Positions 52,530 through 62,219 are shown, counted from the first letter of the stretch. The stretch is 64,000 nucleotides of DNA from TA-20 sp035935115 (GCA_035935115.1 DASYXK010000005.1:62001-126000); one strand, 5' to 3'. The notes: a model not told the origin generated them from the letters alone. Translations and numbers: made by a program.

Positions 52530-52838
52530 ATGTCTTTCTTCAATATCAAAATCATGATTCAAAAAGAGGACCTAGACGAAATTCTGCATTTTGTATCAAA
52601 AAGATGGGTAGACCTAAGCCGCGATGAGCAAAACAAATCCTTTGAAAATTTACCGACCAACTTTTGGATGAACTCCATCGGAGGAAAAGCTGGTACTGGT
52701 AGGTGGGTAACGACTTTGATGTATACTGAAGATGAATCAGAAGCTGAATCATTTAAAGAAGTTTTGCTTCGCTGGCAATCAAAACATAATTCTACAATGC
52801 ATAGTTCGCCTGATCTAATTCAAATTGGAAAAAAGTAG
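52530..52838 (+). CDS. Conserved hypothetical protein
   Basis: A 102-residue soluble protein. It has an N-terminal helix (EDLDEILHFVSKRWVDLSRD), a conserved-looking NLPTNFWMNSIGGKAG segment and GRWVTTLMYTED strand, and a C-terminal helix. No motif that I can identify. It is divergent from cdvA and 11 bases before the ThyX-type gene, suggesting co-transcription. Confidence 0.6.
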   Translation: MSFFNIKIMIQKEDLDEILHFVSKRWVDLSRDEQNKSFENLPTNFWMNSIGGKAGTGRWVTTLMYTEDESEAESFKEVLLRWQSKHNSTMHSSPDLIQIGKK

Positions 52839-52870
52839 ATTATTTATAATTGAATAGCTGTTCGAACATA

Positions 52871-54487
52871 ATGTCGGAATTTTCTAGTTCTGAAAAAGAA
52901 ATTTTATCAAAGCATTTTTCAAATGTAGAAGACTCTGTCTTTGCAATCATTACACCAAGACAAGTTGATCGCGGAGCACTAATGTCAAGATACAGTAGAT
53001 CTGACAAGAGCATGCGAAAAATTTTTCTTGATGAATTTATACAAAACGAAAATCGTGGTGAAGAATTTTACAATAGAGTTTTGCTTGAATATGGAGATGA
53101 TTCGGTAGCTGAGCTTGGTGAAGCACAAATTGCCATTGAAGGACTGTCAAACATAGCAGTAAAAAAAATTGAAGATCGCAGAATTGGTTTATCATATCTT
53201 GAAAAATCTTCACGCTATGTAACATGGGATAAAAAAATTAATGGAGAATACAAATTTTTTAGAGAACCCGACATAATGAATTCCACATATGCAGACACGT
53301 ATTTGGAATCATGTAATTTTGATTTTGAAATATATTCAAAAAACATACAACCGATGATTTCTTATATTCAAGAAAGAGAACCTATCAATAATCAAAAATT
53401 TAAAAATAATGCAGGAGATGAGGTATCCTTCTCACGCCTCTCAAATGAAGAGGATATCAAATCAGCCACAAGAATTTACAATGCAACAATAAAGGCAAAG
53501 GCACTTGACATACTACGTGGCATTTTACCTGCATCTACTCTTACAAATGTAGGAATAACTGGAAATGGCAGAGCATTTGAGTATTTACTTACAATACTGC
53601 ATAGCTCAGGACTACAAGAAGAAAGAATACTTGCGTCAAAGATGCACCGGGAGCTTGATACCACCATCAAGTCTTTTGTGAAAAGAGCCGATGACAAGTA
53701 CGGTAAGGCATTACAAAAATATCTAAATGAGTTAAAAACAACCGCTATTAATTTAAATAAAAAGCACATTAAACCCAAAAAAAGTCGTGATTTTCTTGTT
53801 AACCTTGTTGATTTTGAATCAACAAAAAAGGCAGAAGAGAACATAATTTCTGCCACACTATACGAACAAGCACAAGGAATTTCATACAATGACATACTTG
53901 CTCAAGTAAAGAAGATAGGTCCTACAACTAGAAAAAAAATCATACAGTCATTTACCAATCTTCGTCAAAATAGGCGACATAGACCACCCCGTGCCTTTGA
54001 AATGACAGAATATACTTTTGATTTTTTAACAAACTTTGGAATGTTCCGTGATTTTCACAGACATCGAGTCTTAACATTAGAAAGACAATTGCTTACAACA
54101 AATCACGGATTTTGTGTTCCAGATGAAATAGTGTCGATTGGAATCAAAAAGGATTTTGAAGATTGCATGTACAAGTCAAAAGAAGTCTTTGATGTAATAC
54201 ACCAGAAGATGCCAGAGCAAGCACAATACGTGGTAAACTTTGCTTACAATTATCCATTTTTCATGCGATTAAATTTAAGAGAAGCAACTCATTTGATTGA
54301 GCTTAGAACTGTGCCGCAAGGTCATCCAGACTACAGAAAGGTTGCCCAAAACATGTTCAAATTTATAAAAAAAGCACATCCAAATCTTGGCAGTATAATC
54401 AAGTTTGTAGACCTAAACGAATACAAGCTTGAACGTTTAGAGGCTGAGAAAAGAATAGAAGAAAAACGCAAAAAGCTTGAAAACTAG
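52871..54487 (+). CDS. Tandem ThyX-domain protein (FAD-dependent thymidylate synthase-like)
   Basis: About 538 residues from ATG 52871 (a TTG at 52850 extends the frame). Two ThyX-like modules are visible. The first has RVLLEYGDDSVAELGEAQ and RIGLSYLEKSSRYVTW, the second FHRHRVLTLERQLLTTNHG and LRTVPQGHPDYRK. The ThyX signature RHRxxSxxxxSxR is modified in both, so activity as thymidylate synthase is uncertain. This long two-domain form is known in several archaea and bacteria. It lies near cdvA and FEN1, which fits DNA synthesis. Confidence 0.85.
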   Translation: MSEFSSSEKEILSKHFSNVEDSVFAIITPRQVDRGALMSRYSRSDKSMRKIFLDEFIQNENRGEEFYNRVLLEYGDDSVAELGEAQIAIEGLSNIAVKKIEDRRIGLSYLEKSSRYVTWDKKINGEYKFFREPDIMNSTYADTYLESCNFDFEIYSKNIQPMISYIQEREPINNQKFKNNAGDEVSFSRLSNEEDIKSATRIYNATIKAKALDILRGILPASTLTNVGITGNGRAFEYLLTILHSSGLQEERILASKMHRELDTTIKSFVKRADDKYGKALQKYLNELKTTAINLNKKHIKPKKSRDFLVNLVDFESTKKAEENIISATLYEQAQGISYNDILAQVKKIGPTTRKKIIQSFTNLRQNRRHRPPRAFEMTEYTFDFLTNFGMFRDFHRHRVLTLERQLLTTNHGFCVPDEIVSIGIKKDFEDCMYKSKEVFDVIHQKMPEQAQYVVNFAYNYPFFMRLNLREATHLIELRTVPQGHPDYRKVAQNMFKFIKKAHPNLGSIIKFVDLNEYKLERLEAEKRIEEKRKKLEN

Positions 54488-54511
54488 ATTTGAAATAAGA
54501 TCTTGTGCTAT

Positions 54512-55537
54512 TTATTTGAACCATTGCTCTAGAGTATGACTTTTTTTCTCAATTGATTTTTTTAACCTGTTAATTGATGTTTCCACTCTTTCGCGAGAAA
54601 AACTTCGCTCAGAAGATAGATAGTTAACAATTCCTGTAAAATCAGTTTCCCCAAATTTTATTTCTGTTACATTAGCAATTTTAGGTTTCAAAAATATTTG
54701 CCTGATTTGGTTGTAATCAATCTCTTCTAATTTTTCTTGGATTTGTGGAATTGATTCAAGCTTACCGTGTTCTTTTATTGCTTTGAGTGCAGTTTTTGGG
54801 CCGATTCGTTCAAAACCATTTGGATTAAAATCAGTACCGATTAAAATTCCCACATCAACTAGTTGTTCTCTTGTAATACCAAGATCCACAAGTGTTTTTT
54901 GCAGATCAATTATTTCAGGTTCAATTTCAATTGTAGTATTTCGATTTGGTAACTTCCTTTTACCACTATTTGTAAAGTTTCTAACTAGTTTTTTTGCCCC
55001 AAATAGCAATGAGTCAAAGTCTTGGCTTGCAGAAGCATATGCTTGTCCTGTGATTGTAAGATGAGCAGCAGTAGCTTCACCTTCAGAAGGTGCCTGCATA
55101 TACGGAATACCAAAAAGTCCTAAAAGATGTTTAGAGTCTTCTACCATGTCATCTTTTAGTATGGATGTTTGCTGAGCGTATTTTTTTGCCTCATCATACT
55201 TTCCTTCGGTGAGTGCCTTTTCAAACTTGATTGTAGCGTCTTTTTTGATCTGTTTTCTTCTTTCTATCTCGGCAGATTTTAGTGAGGGTGGTTTTCCATC
55301 AAAAACATAAACTGGCTTTATGCCAAGTGATAAAAAATTGATATTTCTATAAAATAGACCAGTTATGTGACTGGTAATTCTTCCTCTTGAATCTGTTAAA
55401 GGCAGTCCTTCAGGACCACGTATTATGGATAAAAACTGGTAAATTGCATTATACGCGTCTATGGCTACAATCTTGGAAGAAAAGGATTCCAAGTTTGTTT
55501 TTTCTCTGTTGCAAAGCGCCTTTAGATCTAAACCCAC
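54512..55537 (-). CDS. fen: Flap endonuclease FEN-1
   Basis: A 341-residue structure-specific nuclease processing Okazaki flaps. The N-terminal XPG region has IVAIDAYNAIYQFL with a metal Asp, the internal XPG region has APSEGEATAA and SQDFDSLLFG, and a helix-hairpin-helix GTDFNPNGFERIGPKTALKAI binds DNA. The C-terminal TLEQWF is a PIP box for PCNA. Length equals the archaeal family. It ends opposite the ThyX gene. Confidence 0.96.
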   Translation of the reverse strand: MGLDLKALCNREKTNLESFSSKIVAIDAYNAIYQFLSIIRGPEGLPLTDSRGRITSHITGLFYRNINFLSLGIKPVYVFDGKPPSLKSAEIERRKQIKKDATIKFEKALTEGKYDEAKKYAQQTSILKDDMVEDSKHLLGLFGIPYMQAPSEGEATAAHLTITGQAYASASQDFDSLLFGAKKLVRNFTNSGKRKLPNRNTTIEIEPEIIDLQKTLVDLGITREQLVDVGILIGTDFNPNGFERIGPKTALKAIKEHGKLESIPQIQEKLEEIDYNQIRQIFLKPKIANVTEIKFGETDFTGIVNYLSSERSFSRERVETSINRLKKSIEKKSHTLEQWFK

Positions 55538-55572
55538 AAAATGATATTAAAACTAGTGAATTTTTGCTTTTC

Positions 55573-55755
55573 CTATTTCTTACGAGTGCCAGATTTTGCT
55601 TCCCAACCGCGTTCTATGATTTCTTCATAAATGTTTGAAAGTTTTGGGATAGCTTCTCCTTTTTCAGCTGCAGTCTTTACTTTTTCCCTGTAATAGTTTT
55701 CAATTGCCTTGGCGACCTTACCATCAATTGTTATAGAAATTCTGGACTTTGGCAT
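55573..55755 (-). CDS. Ribbon-helix-helix protein
   Basis: A 60-residue putative DNA-binding protein. A strand SRISITIDGKVAKAIENYYR is followed by helices, the RHH/CopG pattern, and the ending IYEEIIERGWEAKSGTRKK is basic. Such proteins act as dimeric regulators or antitoxins. It lies upstream of fen, 35 bp away in the same direction. Confidence 0.72.
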   Translation of the reverse strand: MPKSRISITIDGKVAKAIENYYREKVKTAAEKGEAIPKLSNIYEEIIERGWEAKSGTRKK

Positions 55756-55818
55756 CTAACCATCAGACCTTAGATTATTATATTAAAGAAGAAGATATCA
55801 ATAATAAACTATCTATTA

Positions 55819-55992
55819 TCAATTTTTACACTCAACCAGCACAAAGCCATCTTTTGTTGTTTTTAGAGTGATCGTTTTGTTTTTTGGTAGCCCCAAATCT
55901 ATCAAAAACTCTTCAACGGTCATATCATCTGAGAGCGCATATTTTTTGCCCTCAAACTCGATGGAGACTGTCTTTTTGGTTAGGGCTTTCAA
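55819..55992 (-). CDS. 57-residue beta-rich protein
   Basis: A short frame with start TTG. The strand-like pattern TVSIEFEGKKYALSDD, MTVEEFLIDLGL helix, KTITLKTTKDG, FVLVECK resembles a beta-grasp layout, but there is no C-terminal Gly-Gly. It is followed by the ribbon-helix-helix gene, and the frame is free of stops for 57 codons. Function unknown. Confidence 0.5.
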   Translation of the reverse strand: MKALTKKTVSIEFEGKKYALSDDMTVEEFLIDLGLPKNKTITLKTTKDGFVLVECKN

Positions 55993-56092
55993 TTGTTTTA
56001 TAATAAATAGTCTACTTTATATCCTTTATTATATATTTGATCATTTTAATTCTAACTGTATTTATTTACCAAAGTAAGAGAGCAGACAGGCT

Positions 56093-56188
56093 GCCAGGTT
56101 AACCAAGTGGTACGGTGACCGCCTCGAGATCAAATACAAGGTAGCGGTTGTGCTTCTGCACTCAGGGGTTCGAATCCCTTACCTGGCG
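56093..56188 (+). tRNA. tRNA-Ser(CGA) with 14-nt intron
   Basis: Acceptor stem GCCAGGT (56093-56099) pairs with ACCTGGC (56181-56187). D stem ACC/GGT, anticodon stem ACCGC (56118-56122) with GCGGT (56144-56148), a long variable arm GTGC-TTCT-GCAC, and T arm AGGGG-TTCGAAT-CCCTT follow. The anticodon CGA is at 56125-56127. An intron of 14 nt (56129-56142) sits after position 37. The discriminator base is G (56188), as in serine tRNAs. The CCA is not encoded. Confidence 0.93.
56129..56142 (+). other. tRNA intron
   Basis: The 14-nt ATCAAATACAAGGT separates position 37 from position 38 of the tRNA-Ser anticodon loop, the canonical archaeal location cut by the splicing endonuclease. Confidence 0.85.
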
Positions 56189-56255
56189 CCTTGATTTTTT
56201 CTTTCATTATGAATCATAGTTTTATTATAAGAACATGTTACTCTAGGAATCATCA

Positions 56256-56513
56256 ATGGAATCTGTATTAGTTAAAGAATTAAAAGAAAAAATACGTAAA
56301 GAAGAAACAAAGTTACAGAAATTGATAAGCGATATTGATAAGATTTGTGAAGATACTGGTTTAGATCCCAAGGAAGCATCTTATCTTATCGAAAAAACAA
56401 TGCGTTTTGAGTTGGCACAAAAAAATATTAAAACAACAGTACTAGGTTTCAAAGAAATTATAGAAAATTATAAAAAACTTTGTCTAGAATTGGAAAAATC
56501 TAATCTAGAGTAA
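56256..56513 (+). CDS. Small coiled-coil protein
   Basis: An 85-residue protein almost wholly helical: EKIRKEETKLQKLISDIDKI, a short turn at TGLDPKEASYL, and a second helix (GFKEIIENYKKLCLELEKS). Heptad-like spacing suggests oligomerisation. No family is recognised. ATG start. Confidence 0.62.
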   Translation: MESVLVKELKEKIRKEETKLQKLISDIDKICEDTGLDPKEASYLIEKTMRFELAQKNIKTTVLGFKEIIENYKKLCLELEKSNLE

Positions 56514-56606
56514 TACGAAAAAATATCTAAATGCTAGCATATTACTTGTATGGTGTGTGTTTTCTGACAAGAGATTATTTTACTACCTCATTGATATATC
56601 TGTATT

Positions 56607-58067
56607 ATGTCTAAAGTTAAAACGACAAAACTAGATCATGTACAGATAATTCTTGTCTGCGCAATATTTTCTGTGTTGTTTTATACGGTATACCTAATGA
56701 GTACAAACTTGACTATGATCTCACTTGTTTTTGCGGCTTTTATCATGTTTTATCAATTATTTAGTGCAAGAGGAAAACTCTCGTCAAAATTCAAGTATGC
56801 AAAAAAAATACCAGCACCATTTGCCATAATCATGATTGCACTTCCCATAGTTTTAGCATCGGTTGCATCATACGAAGGTTATTCCATTTGGCAATCTCCA
56901 AACAGGGTCATAATTTTGTGGGGAATGACAATCACATTTTGGAGTACAATGATGTTTGTGCCACTTGCAGTATACAGCAAGTACAAAGAAGATATTATAC
57001 CAGATCCTGTAGTTTATCCATCGATAAGTATTCTAGTTCCGGCATACAATGAGGAAAAAGTCATTGCACATACAATAGAAGGTTTGTTAGAATCAGATTA
57101 TCCAAACAAGGAAATAATAGTTATTGATGATGGAAGTAAAGATAAAACTCTAGAAGTTACAAATAGATACAAAAACAAAGTTAAGGTACTACACAAAGAA
57201 AATGGTGGTAAGGCTTCTGCCATGAATTATGGTCTTGCATATGCAAAGGGCGAAATAATCATAATAGTTGATGCGGACACAATAATTGGCAGACAAGCAT
57301 TAAAGCAAATGGTAAAAGGATTTGGAAACGATAAAGATGTTGCAGCGGTTGCAGGAAATATTAAAATTAGAAATAGAGTAAACTGGCTTACTTGGACACA
57401 GGCGCTAGAATATGTAGCAGGAATCGAGATAATCAGAAGAGCTTTTGATTATTTTGGTTCTATTACTATTGTTCCTGGTGCCTTGGGCGCATTTAGAAAA
57501 TCCGTACTTGAGGGAGTAGGTTCTTATCATAAAGATACTCTAGTTGAAGATTTTGATGCAACGATAAAGGTCTTAAAATCTGGATTTGTAATTCAAGGAA
57601 CTACTCAAGCAACCGCATATACAGAAGCTCCTCAGAGTTTGCATGATTTTTACAAACAAAGAAAAAGATGGTATAGGGGAAATGTGCAAGTACTTTCAAG
57701 ACATTTTGAAACAATAGTAAATCCACGCTATGCATTCTTGTATAGAATCGCATTCCCTTTTATGATAATTTCAATGATAGTGTTACCATTTGCAGGACTT
57801 GCTGTAATTGTTACTTCAATAATAGAAATTATCAATGGTGATGGTTTTTTTGTACTGCAAATGTTCACATTATTTGTCATATTACAATGTTTTATGTCAG
57901 CATTAGCAGTACGAATTGATAGAGATGACCCCAAGTTGATTCTATTTTCTCCATTTCTAGTATTAGGATACAAACAATTAGTAGATATTCTTCTAATAAA
58001 AGCTGCATTAGGAGCATTGTTTAAAACAAAGACAAAGTGGACCAGTGCTAAAAGGATTGGTGTTTGA
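56607..58067 (+). CDS. GT2 membrane glycosyltransferase (polysaccharide synthase)
   Basis: A 486-residue processive glycosyltransferase of the cellulose/poly-N-acetylglucosamine synthase type. Two or three N-terminal TM segments, then the GT2 domain (about 140-350) with SILVPAYNEEKVI, DDGSKDKT, DADT, DFDA and the product-binding QRKRWYRG, then C-terminal TM helices. The polymer is probably an aminosugar chain, because the next gene is a deacetylase-type protein starting four bases after the stop. Confidence 0.92.
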   Translation: MSKVKTTKLDHVQIILVCAIFSVLFYTVYLMSTNLTMISLVFAAFIMFYQLFSARGKLSSKFKYAKKIPAPFAIIMIALPIVLASVASYEGYSIWQSPNRVIILWGMTITFWSTMMFVPLAVYSKYKEDIIPDPVVYPSISILVPAYNEEKVIAHTIEGLLESDYPNKEIIVIDDGSKDKTLEVTNRYKNKVKVLHKENGGKASAMNYGLAYAKGEIIIIVDADTIIGRQALKQMVKGFGNDKDVAAVAGNIKIRNRVNWLTWTQALEYVAGIEIIRRAFDYFGSITIVPGALGAFRKSVLEGVGSYHKDTLVEDFDATIKVLKSGFVIQGTTQATAYTEAPQSLHDFYKQRKRWYRGNVQVLSRHFETIVNPRYAFLYRIAFPFMIISMIVLPFAGLAVIVTSIIEIINGDGFFVLQMFTLFVILQCFMSALAVRIDRDDPKLILFSPFLVLGYKQLVDILLIKAALGALFKTKTKWTSAKRIGV

Positions 58068-58071
58068 TAAA

Positions 58072-60078
58072 ATGAAAAACCTATTTAAAAAACAAATTAC
58101 AAAATACATTACATCATTTTTTCTTGTATTGATAATTTTACAACCCATTCTTGTTTATGCTGATCAGAGCACCGGTTCTATTGAAATTGATGTAAAATAC
58201 ACAAATCATGACAGAGCAGATTACTCTTCCATGACACTAAAAGTGTATCAAGATTTTAACACTATACCTTACAAAGAGATTTCATCACTTTCTGCCAATC
58301 CTTACAACATAGTTTCTCTTCCAATTGGACACAAGTACAAAGTAGATGTATATGCAAACGGAATGTATGCAAGTACAGGGTATGTGGATTTAGAGAGCAT
58401 GCATGAAGTGCTAGATCTTACAATGCCTTTGCCCGGAGGAATGCGTTTTAATGTTTTCTATAATGACGGACTTACTCCAATAGATGGTGCAAACATATCA
58501 ATAAAATCTCAAGATGGAAGACAGTGGACTCGGGGTATAACAGACAACAATGGTCAAACAATACGTTTTTGGGTACAATCAACTAACCTACAAAACAACT
58601 ATTACATTGCAGATGTTTCAATTGGAGAAAATCTTTTGTATTCATATTATCCTGTATTCATCCTTTCTGAAATTCCACAAGAAGCCAAGATAGTAACACT
58701 GTGGCCACCCATAGTAAATAGTTTATTGACAGCAGAGGTTTTCAAGGATTCATTTAAAAAAGTCAGTACTTCAGATGGAAATTTTCTGGTGGAATTATAT
58801 GATGCCAACGGGAAAAAAATTAGAGATTCTCCAGTAAATGCAAAAGGACAAGCTTACTTTTCTAATCTAAAAGTTGGGAATTATGTGTTTCATGCAATAA
58901 ACTTGAATAATAATAATGAGTGGGGTAATTCCAAAATAACAATCAATGGAAGTCAAAATATCATACAAATTTTCAAAAACCAATCTGTAATAAAAATTGG
59001 TGGACAGACACCCAATGCTACAAAAAATCATATACCACAAACATTCAATATAACAAAAAATACTACCTTAACTAATATCCCAAATTGTCATTGTGTAACG
59101 TTCAGACTTGATAACATTCAAGATTATTGGTTAAACAGTGTACAAACAAAGATAGTCGATACATTCCAGCAGAAAAACGCCAGTCTAACAATTGGGATAA
59201 TTGGAAATTCCTTTGGCAGTGATGTTAAACTAACAGGATATCTACAAAAAGAAATCAAAATTAATCCATCAATAGAAGTAGCAAACAACGGCTGGAAGTT
59301 TGAAGATTTTACTACGTATAACAAGAACGAACAGTCTTCATTTATCAAACAATCAAATAACAAAATATTTTCACTATTAGGAATAAAACCATCAGTCTTT
59401 ATTCCACCTTATGGGAAAATTAATAATGATACATTTAGCGCAATGTATGAAAATAACATTACATTTCTTAGCACAAACACCCTAACCTATAACACAGTTT
59501 ATCCCACATCCAATACAATTCATAGATTTCCAGCAACTGTCTCAACTGGCTATATCAATTCTGGCAATGGCGCATTACACAAATTAACTAATGATGAGGT
59601 ATTTACTAATATTCAGAATAGCTTACATGATTATGGTTTTGCAGTAGTTACCATTTCCTTCCAAGATTATGCAGCAAATAATGGAACTGTAACGCAAAAT
59701 GAACCAGACCTTCAACAAATTCAGCAACTTGAAACATTAATTGACAAAGTTAGAAGTAACGGTCTAAAGATTGTTGATGTAAGTAAAATCACTAATGAAC
59801 AAACACCAATCATAATTCCATCATGGATTAAAAATAATGCAGGATGGTGGGCAAACGGGCAAACATCTGATTCTGATTTTATCAGTGGCATCCAGTATAT
59901 GTTACAAAATAATATCATAATAATTCAAAATCTTCCAAAATCTGGAGAATCAAGTGGTCAGGTCATTCCCTCATGGATAAAGGATAATGCTAGATGGTGG
60001 GCAGAAAATAAAATTTCAGACAACGATTTTGTCAAAGGAATAGAATTTCTAGTATGGCATGGAATAATCAGAACTTAA
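58072..60078 (+). CDS. Exported polysaccharide deacetylase-like protein with WIKNNAGWW repeats
   Basis: About 668 residues from ATG 58072; the frame is also open from a GTG at 58045, inside the previous gene. A signal peptide (MKNLFKKQITKYITSFFLVL and following) precedes beta-rich domains to about 340. The NodB-like core starts CVTFRLDNIQDYW and includes FIPPYGKIN and IHRFPATVST; the usual metal Asp-Asp motif is replaced by RLDN, so activity is uncertain. At the C terminus two copies of IPSWIK(N/D)NA(G/R)WWA about 65 residues apart appear, a motif frequent in thaumarchaeal surface proteins. It is coupled to the glycosyltransferase gene. Confidence 0.82.
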   Translation: MKNLFKKQITKYITSFFLVLIILQPILVYADQSTGSIEIDVKYTNHDRADYSSMTLKVYQDFNTIPYKEISSLSANPYNIVSLPIGHKYKVDVYANGMYASTGYVDLESMHEVLDLTMPLPGGMRFNVFYNDGLTPIDGANISIKSQDGRQWTRGITDNNGQTIRFWVQSTNLQNNYYIADVSIGENLLYSYYPVFILSEIPQEAKIVTLWPPIVNSLLTAEVFKDSFKKVSTSDGNFLVELYDANGKKIRDSPVNAKGQAYFSNLKVGNYVFHAINLNNNNEWGNSKITINGSQNIIQIFKNQSVIKIGGQTPNATKNHIPQTFNITKNTTLTNIPNCHCVTFRLDNIQDYWLNSVQTKIVDTFQQKNASLTIGIIGNSFGSDVKLTGYLQKEIKINPSIEVANNGWKFEDFTTYNKNEQSSFIKQSNNKIFSLLGIKPSVFIPPYGKINNDTFSAMYENNITFLSTNTLTYNTVYPTSNTIHRFPATVSTGYINSGNGALHKLTNDEVFTNIQNSLHDYGFAVVTISFQDYAANNGTVTQNEPDLQQIQQLETLIDKVRSNGLKIVDVSKITNEQTPIIIPSWIKNNAGWWANGQTSDSDFISGIQYMLQNNIIIIQNLPKSGESSGQVIPSWIKDNARWWAENKISDNDFVKGIEFLVWHGIIRT

Positions 60079-60096
60079 AATTCATGTCAAACAGTT

Positions 60097-60405
60097 CTAT
60101 TTGTTTGGTCCAATCATTTCATCACTTTTGACATTCTGATCCCATTTTCCACGAATGCCTTTTACCAGTACAAATACGCCCCCACCAATCAGGCCTAATG
60201 ATGATGCTAGAGCGAAAAACATGTCTTGTATTTTTTCATCACACTTTACTTTGATAGCATTGCCATCAGGTGCATAATCATAGCAAACATCAAACTGTCT
60301 AGATTGAATAACATATTGTTGATATTGTGCGCCAGTTATTCCCCCTAAAAGAAAACCAGCAAACGCAATAACAGAGCCTAATATTATAAGCCTAGTATCG
60401 CTCAC
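60097..60405 (-). CDS. Two-span membrane protein
   Basis: A 102-residue protein with TM helices at about 7-26 (IILGSVIAFAGFLLGGITG) and 65-86 (FFALASSLGLIGGGVFVLV), with a short exported loop containing CYDYAPDG and KCDEK that may form a disulfide. Cytoplasmic tail is charged. No recognised family. ATG start. Confidence 0.62.
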   Translation of the reverse strand: MSDTRLIILGSVIAFAGFLLGGITGAQYQQYVIQSRQFDVCYDYAPDGNAIKVKCDEKIQDMFFALASSLGLIGGGVFVLVKGIRGKWDQNVKSDEMIGPNK

Positions 60406-60468
60406 ATGGGTAATTTGTATCGTGTAATATTTAATGTTGTAAGCCTTTAATGTTATAGGGATATTTCT

Positions 60469-61749
60469 ATGGTTTTTGGATGGGGAAAGAAAAAATCGAC
60501 AAATGAGACAGTTGAATCAACAAAACATGAAAGGCAAATTTCCTTTTCAGATATCAATCCAATTTTAAAGGAAAACGAAACTCGGTTACTTGGAAAAATA
60601 ATTGAGCAAGCAAAATCGATAAGAGCGCAAATAGACATTGAACAAAAAAACATCATACAAACAATGTCACTGTTTGAAAACGATGATCTTAATGCAGAAG
60701 ACGTTGACAAATCCCTCAAAGTACTCATAGAACGTGGAAAAAAAGCAGTGGTTTTGGGACTCAAAAGAGAAACTGCAGTAAATCTATCAAGTCCAGAAAC
60801 TTTTCCAAACTTGGCAAATTTAAATTTGCAGACAGGTCAGATGCTAAAAAGAATTGGAGATACTTTGGGAGTAAATTCCCGGGTAATGCATGTTTTTGCT
60901 AGAAAATATGCAGACAAACTCAAAGAAGACCTTGCAGATATGGCCAAAAACAAAAGACACCTACAGGCTTTAGTTGATGAATACACTAATTTTGAAGCAA
61001 CATCTAAAAACATTTTAGAATCAATTGAAGAAATTAAAAAATTAAAAAAAGATATTGAAGATAAAAATCACAGATTAATTGAGTTACAAAAAGAAATCGA
61101 AGATCATAAAAATACAATTATTAATTTGGAACAAAACATACGAAACCTCAAATCAACAAAGGAATATCAGGAATTCCTAAATGTAAAAAAAGACATAGAA
61201 TCTTTAATGCCAGAAAAAAATGCCATCAAAAATGAAATCGACTTGCAATTTTCAAAAATATCAAGACCTCTTGGAAAATATAGCTATATTTCCTCTCTCG
61301 AAAAGCCTCTTAAAATCATCATGGAATGTTTAGTTGCAGAACCATCTGAGGTAATCACAAGTGAAAATAAGAATGCCATCATAGAAATATTACAGGCAAC
61401 TGTAAAATCTGTTGTAGCAGGCAATGTCTCTGTCAAAGATTCACAAAAGGCATCAAAACAAATCGAGGAGACAATAAGTAGGCTAGATGAATTCATCAAT
61501 CTAAAACACAATCTAGCAAAAAAAATGAATGAATTTGAAAGTAAATTTGCTATTTTTAATATTAGAGATTTAGAGGAGAAGGAAAAAAAAGTTACACGAA
61601 TAAAAGAGAATATAATACAGTCCGAATCATCTCTTAAAACTCTAGAAAAAGAGATTTCTGATGAATTAAAACGCCCACCACAGATTATTCATGACGTTGA
61701 GACAAAGCTAAGTGAAATTTCCCGAACCAGAATAATTTTGAAAATGTAA
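60469..61749 (+). CDS. Long coiled-coil protein
   Basis: A 426-residue soluble protein: N-terminal helical domain (about 25-150) with SETFPNLANLNLQTGQMLKR-like segments, then coiled coils (about 160-250 and 330-415) rich in Glu, Lys and Ile. It has no membrane segment or ATPase motif. It could be a structural or scaffolding protein, and leads a cluster with a JAMM protease. Function unknown. Confidence 0.72.
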   Translation: MVFGWGKKKSTNETVESTKHERQISFSDINPILKENETRLLGKIIEQAKSIRAQIDIEQKNIIQTMSLFENDDLNAEDVDKSLKVLIERGKKAVVLGLKRETAVNLSSPETFPNLANLNLQTGQMLKRIGDTLGVNSRVMHVFARKYADKLKEDLADMAKNKRHLQALVDEYTNFEATSKNILESIEEIKKLKKDIEDKNHRLIELQKEIEDHKNTIINLEQNIRNLKSTKEYQEFLNVKKDIESLMPEKNAIKNEIDLQFSKISRPLGKYSYISSLEKPLKIIMECLVAEPSEVITSENKNAIIEILQATVKSVVAGNVSVKDSQKASKQIEETISRLDEFINLKHNLAKKMNEFESKFAIFNIRDLEEKEKKVTRIKENIIQSESSLKTLEKEISDELKRPPQIIHDVETKLSEISRTRIILKM

Positions 61750-61805
61750 GGCATGGAATTTTATATTCTTCGAAGATTAATTAATTTGGATACCAAGATA
61801 ATCAT

Positions 61806-62219
61806 ATGATCTTCTTCAAAAAAGAAAAACTGCAACGAACCGTCACCATAACAAAAGATACTCGCGATGGCATCCTGACTTATTGTAAGCTCAATCATCC
61901 CAATGAGGGAATTCTTATCTTACGTGGAAAATCTAAAAAAGGTATCATATCCATAGATGGTTTGGTAATTCCACCTTTTTCCCATCATGGGCCTACCTTT
62001 GCAGGATTTCCACATTCGTTTTTGCCATTTGATCCAAGCTATGTTGGTACTGTTCATTCTCACCCATCCGGTGCTGCAAAACCATCAGTTACAGATCTGC
62101 ACAATTTCTTTGGATTTGTTTCATTGATTGTCCAATCACCATATGAAGATGATGACATTTTTGCATATGATCGAGATGGAAACATACTAGAAATCACAAT
62201 AAGTCTAGACCAATTATGA
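61806..62219 (+). CDS. JAMM (Mov34/MPN) metalloprotease
   Basis: A 137-residue protein with the JAMM motif TVHSHPSGAAKPSVTDL (His-x-His-Pro with downstream Asp), an upstream Glu region GILILRGK, and the fold of archaeal AfJAMM. It may cut ubiquitin-like protein conjugates or other isopeptide bonds. It is 56 bp after the coiled-coil gene and 18 bp before a membrane zinc-ribbon gene. Confidence 0.9.
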   Translation: MIFFKKEKLQRTVTITKDTRDGILTYCKLNHPNEGILILRGKSKKGIISIDGLVIPPFSHHGPTFAGFPHSFLPFDPSYVGTVHSHPSGAAKPSVTDLHNFFGFVSLIVQSPYEDDDIFAYDRDGNILEITISLDQL

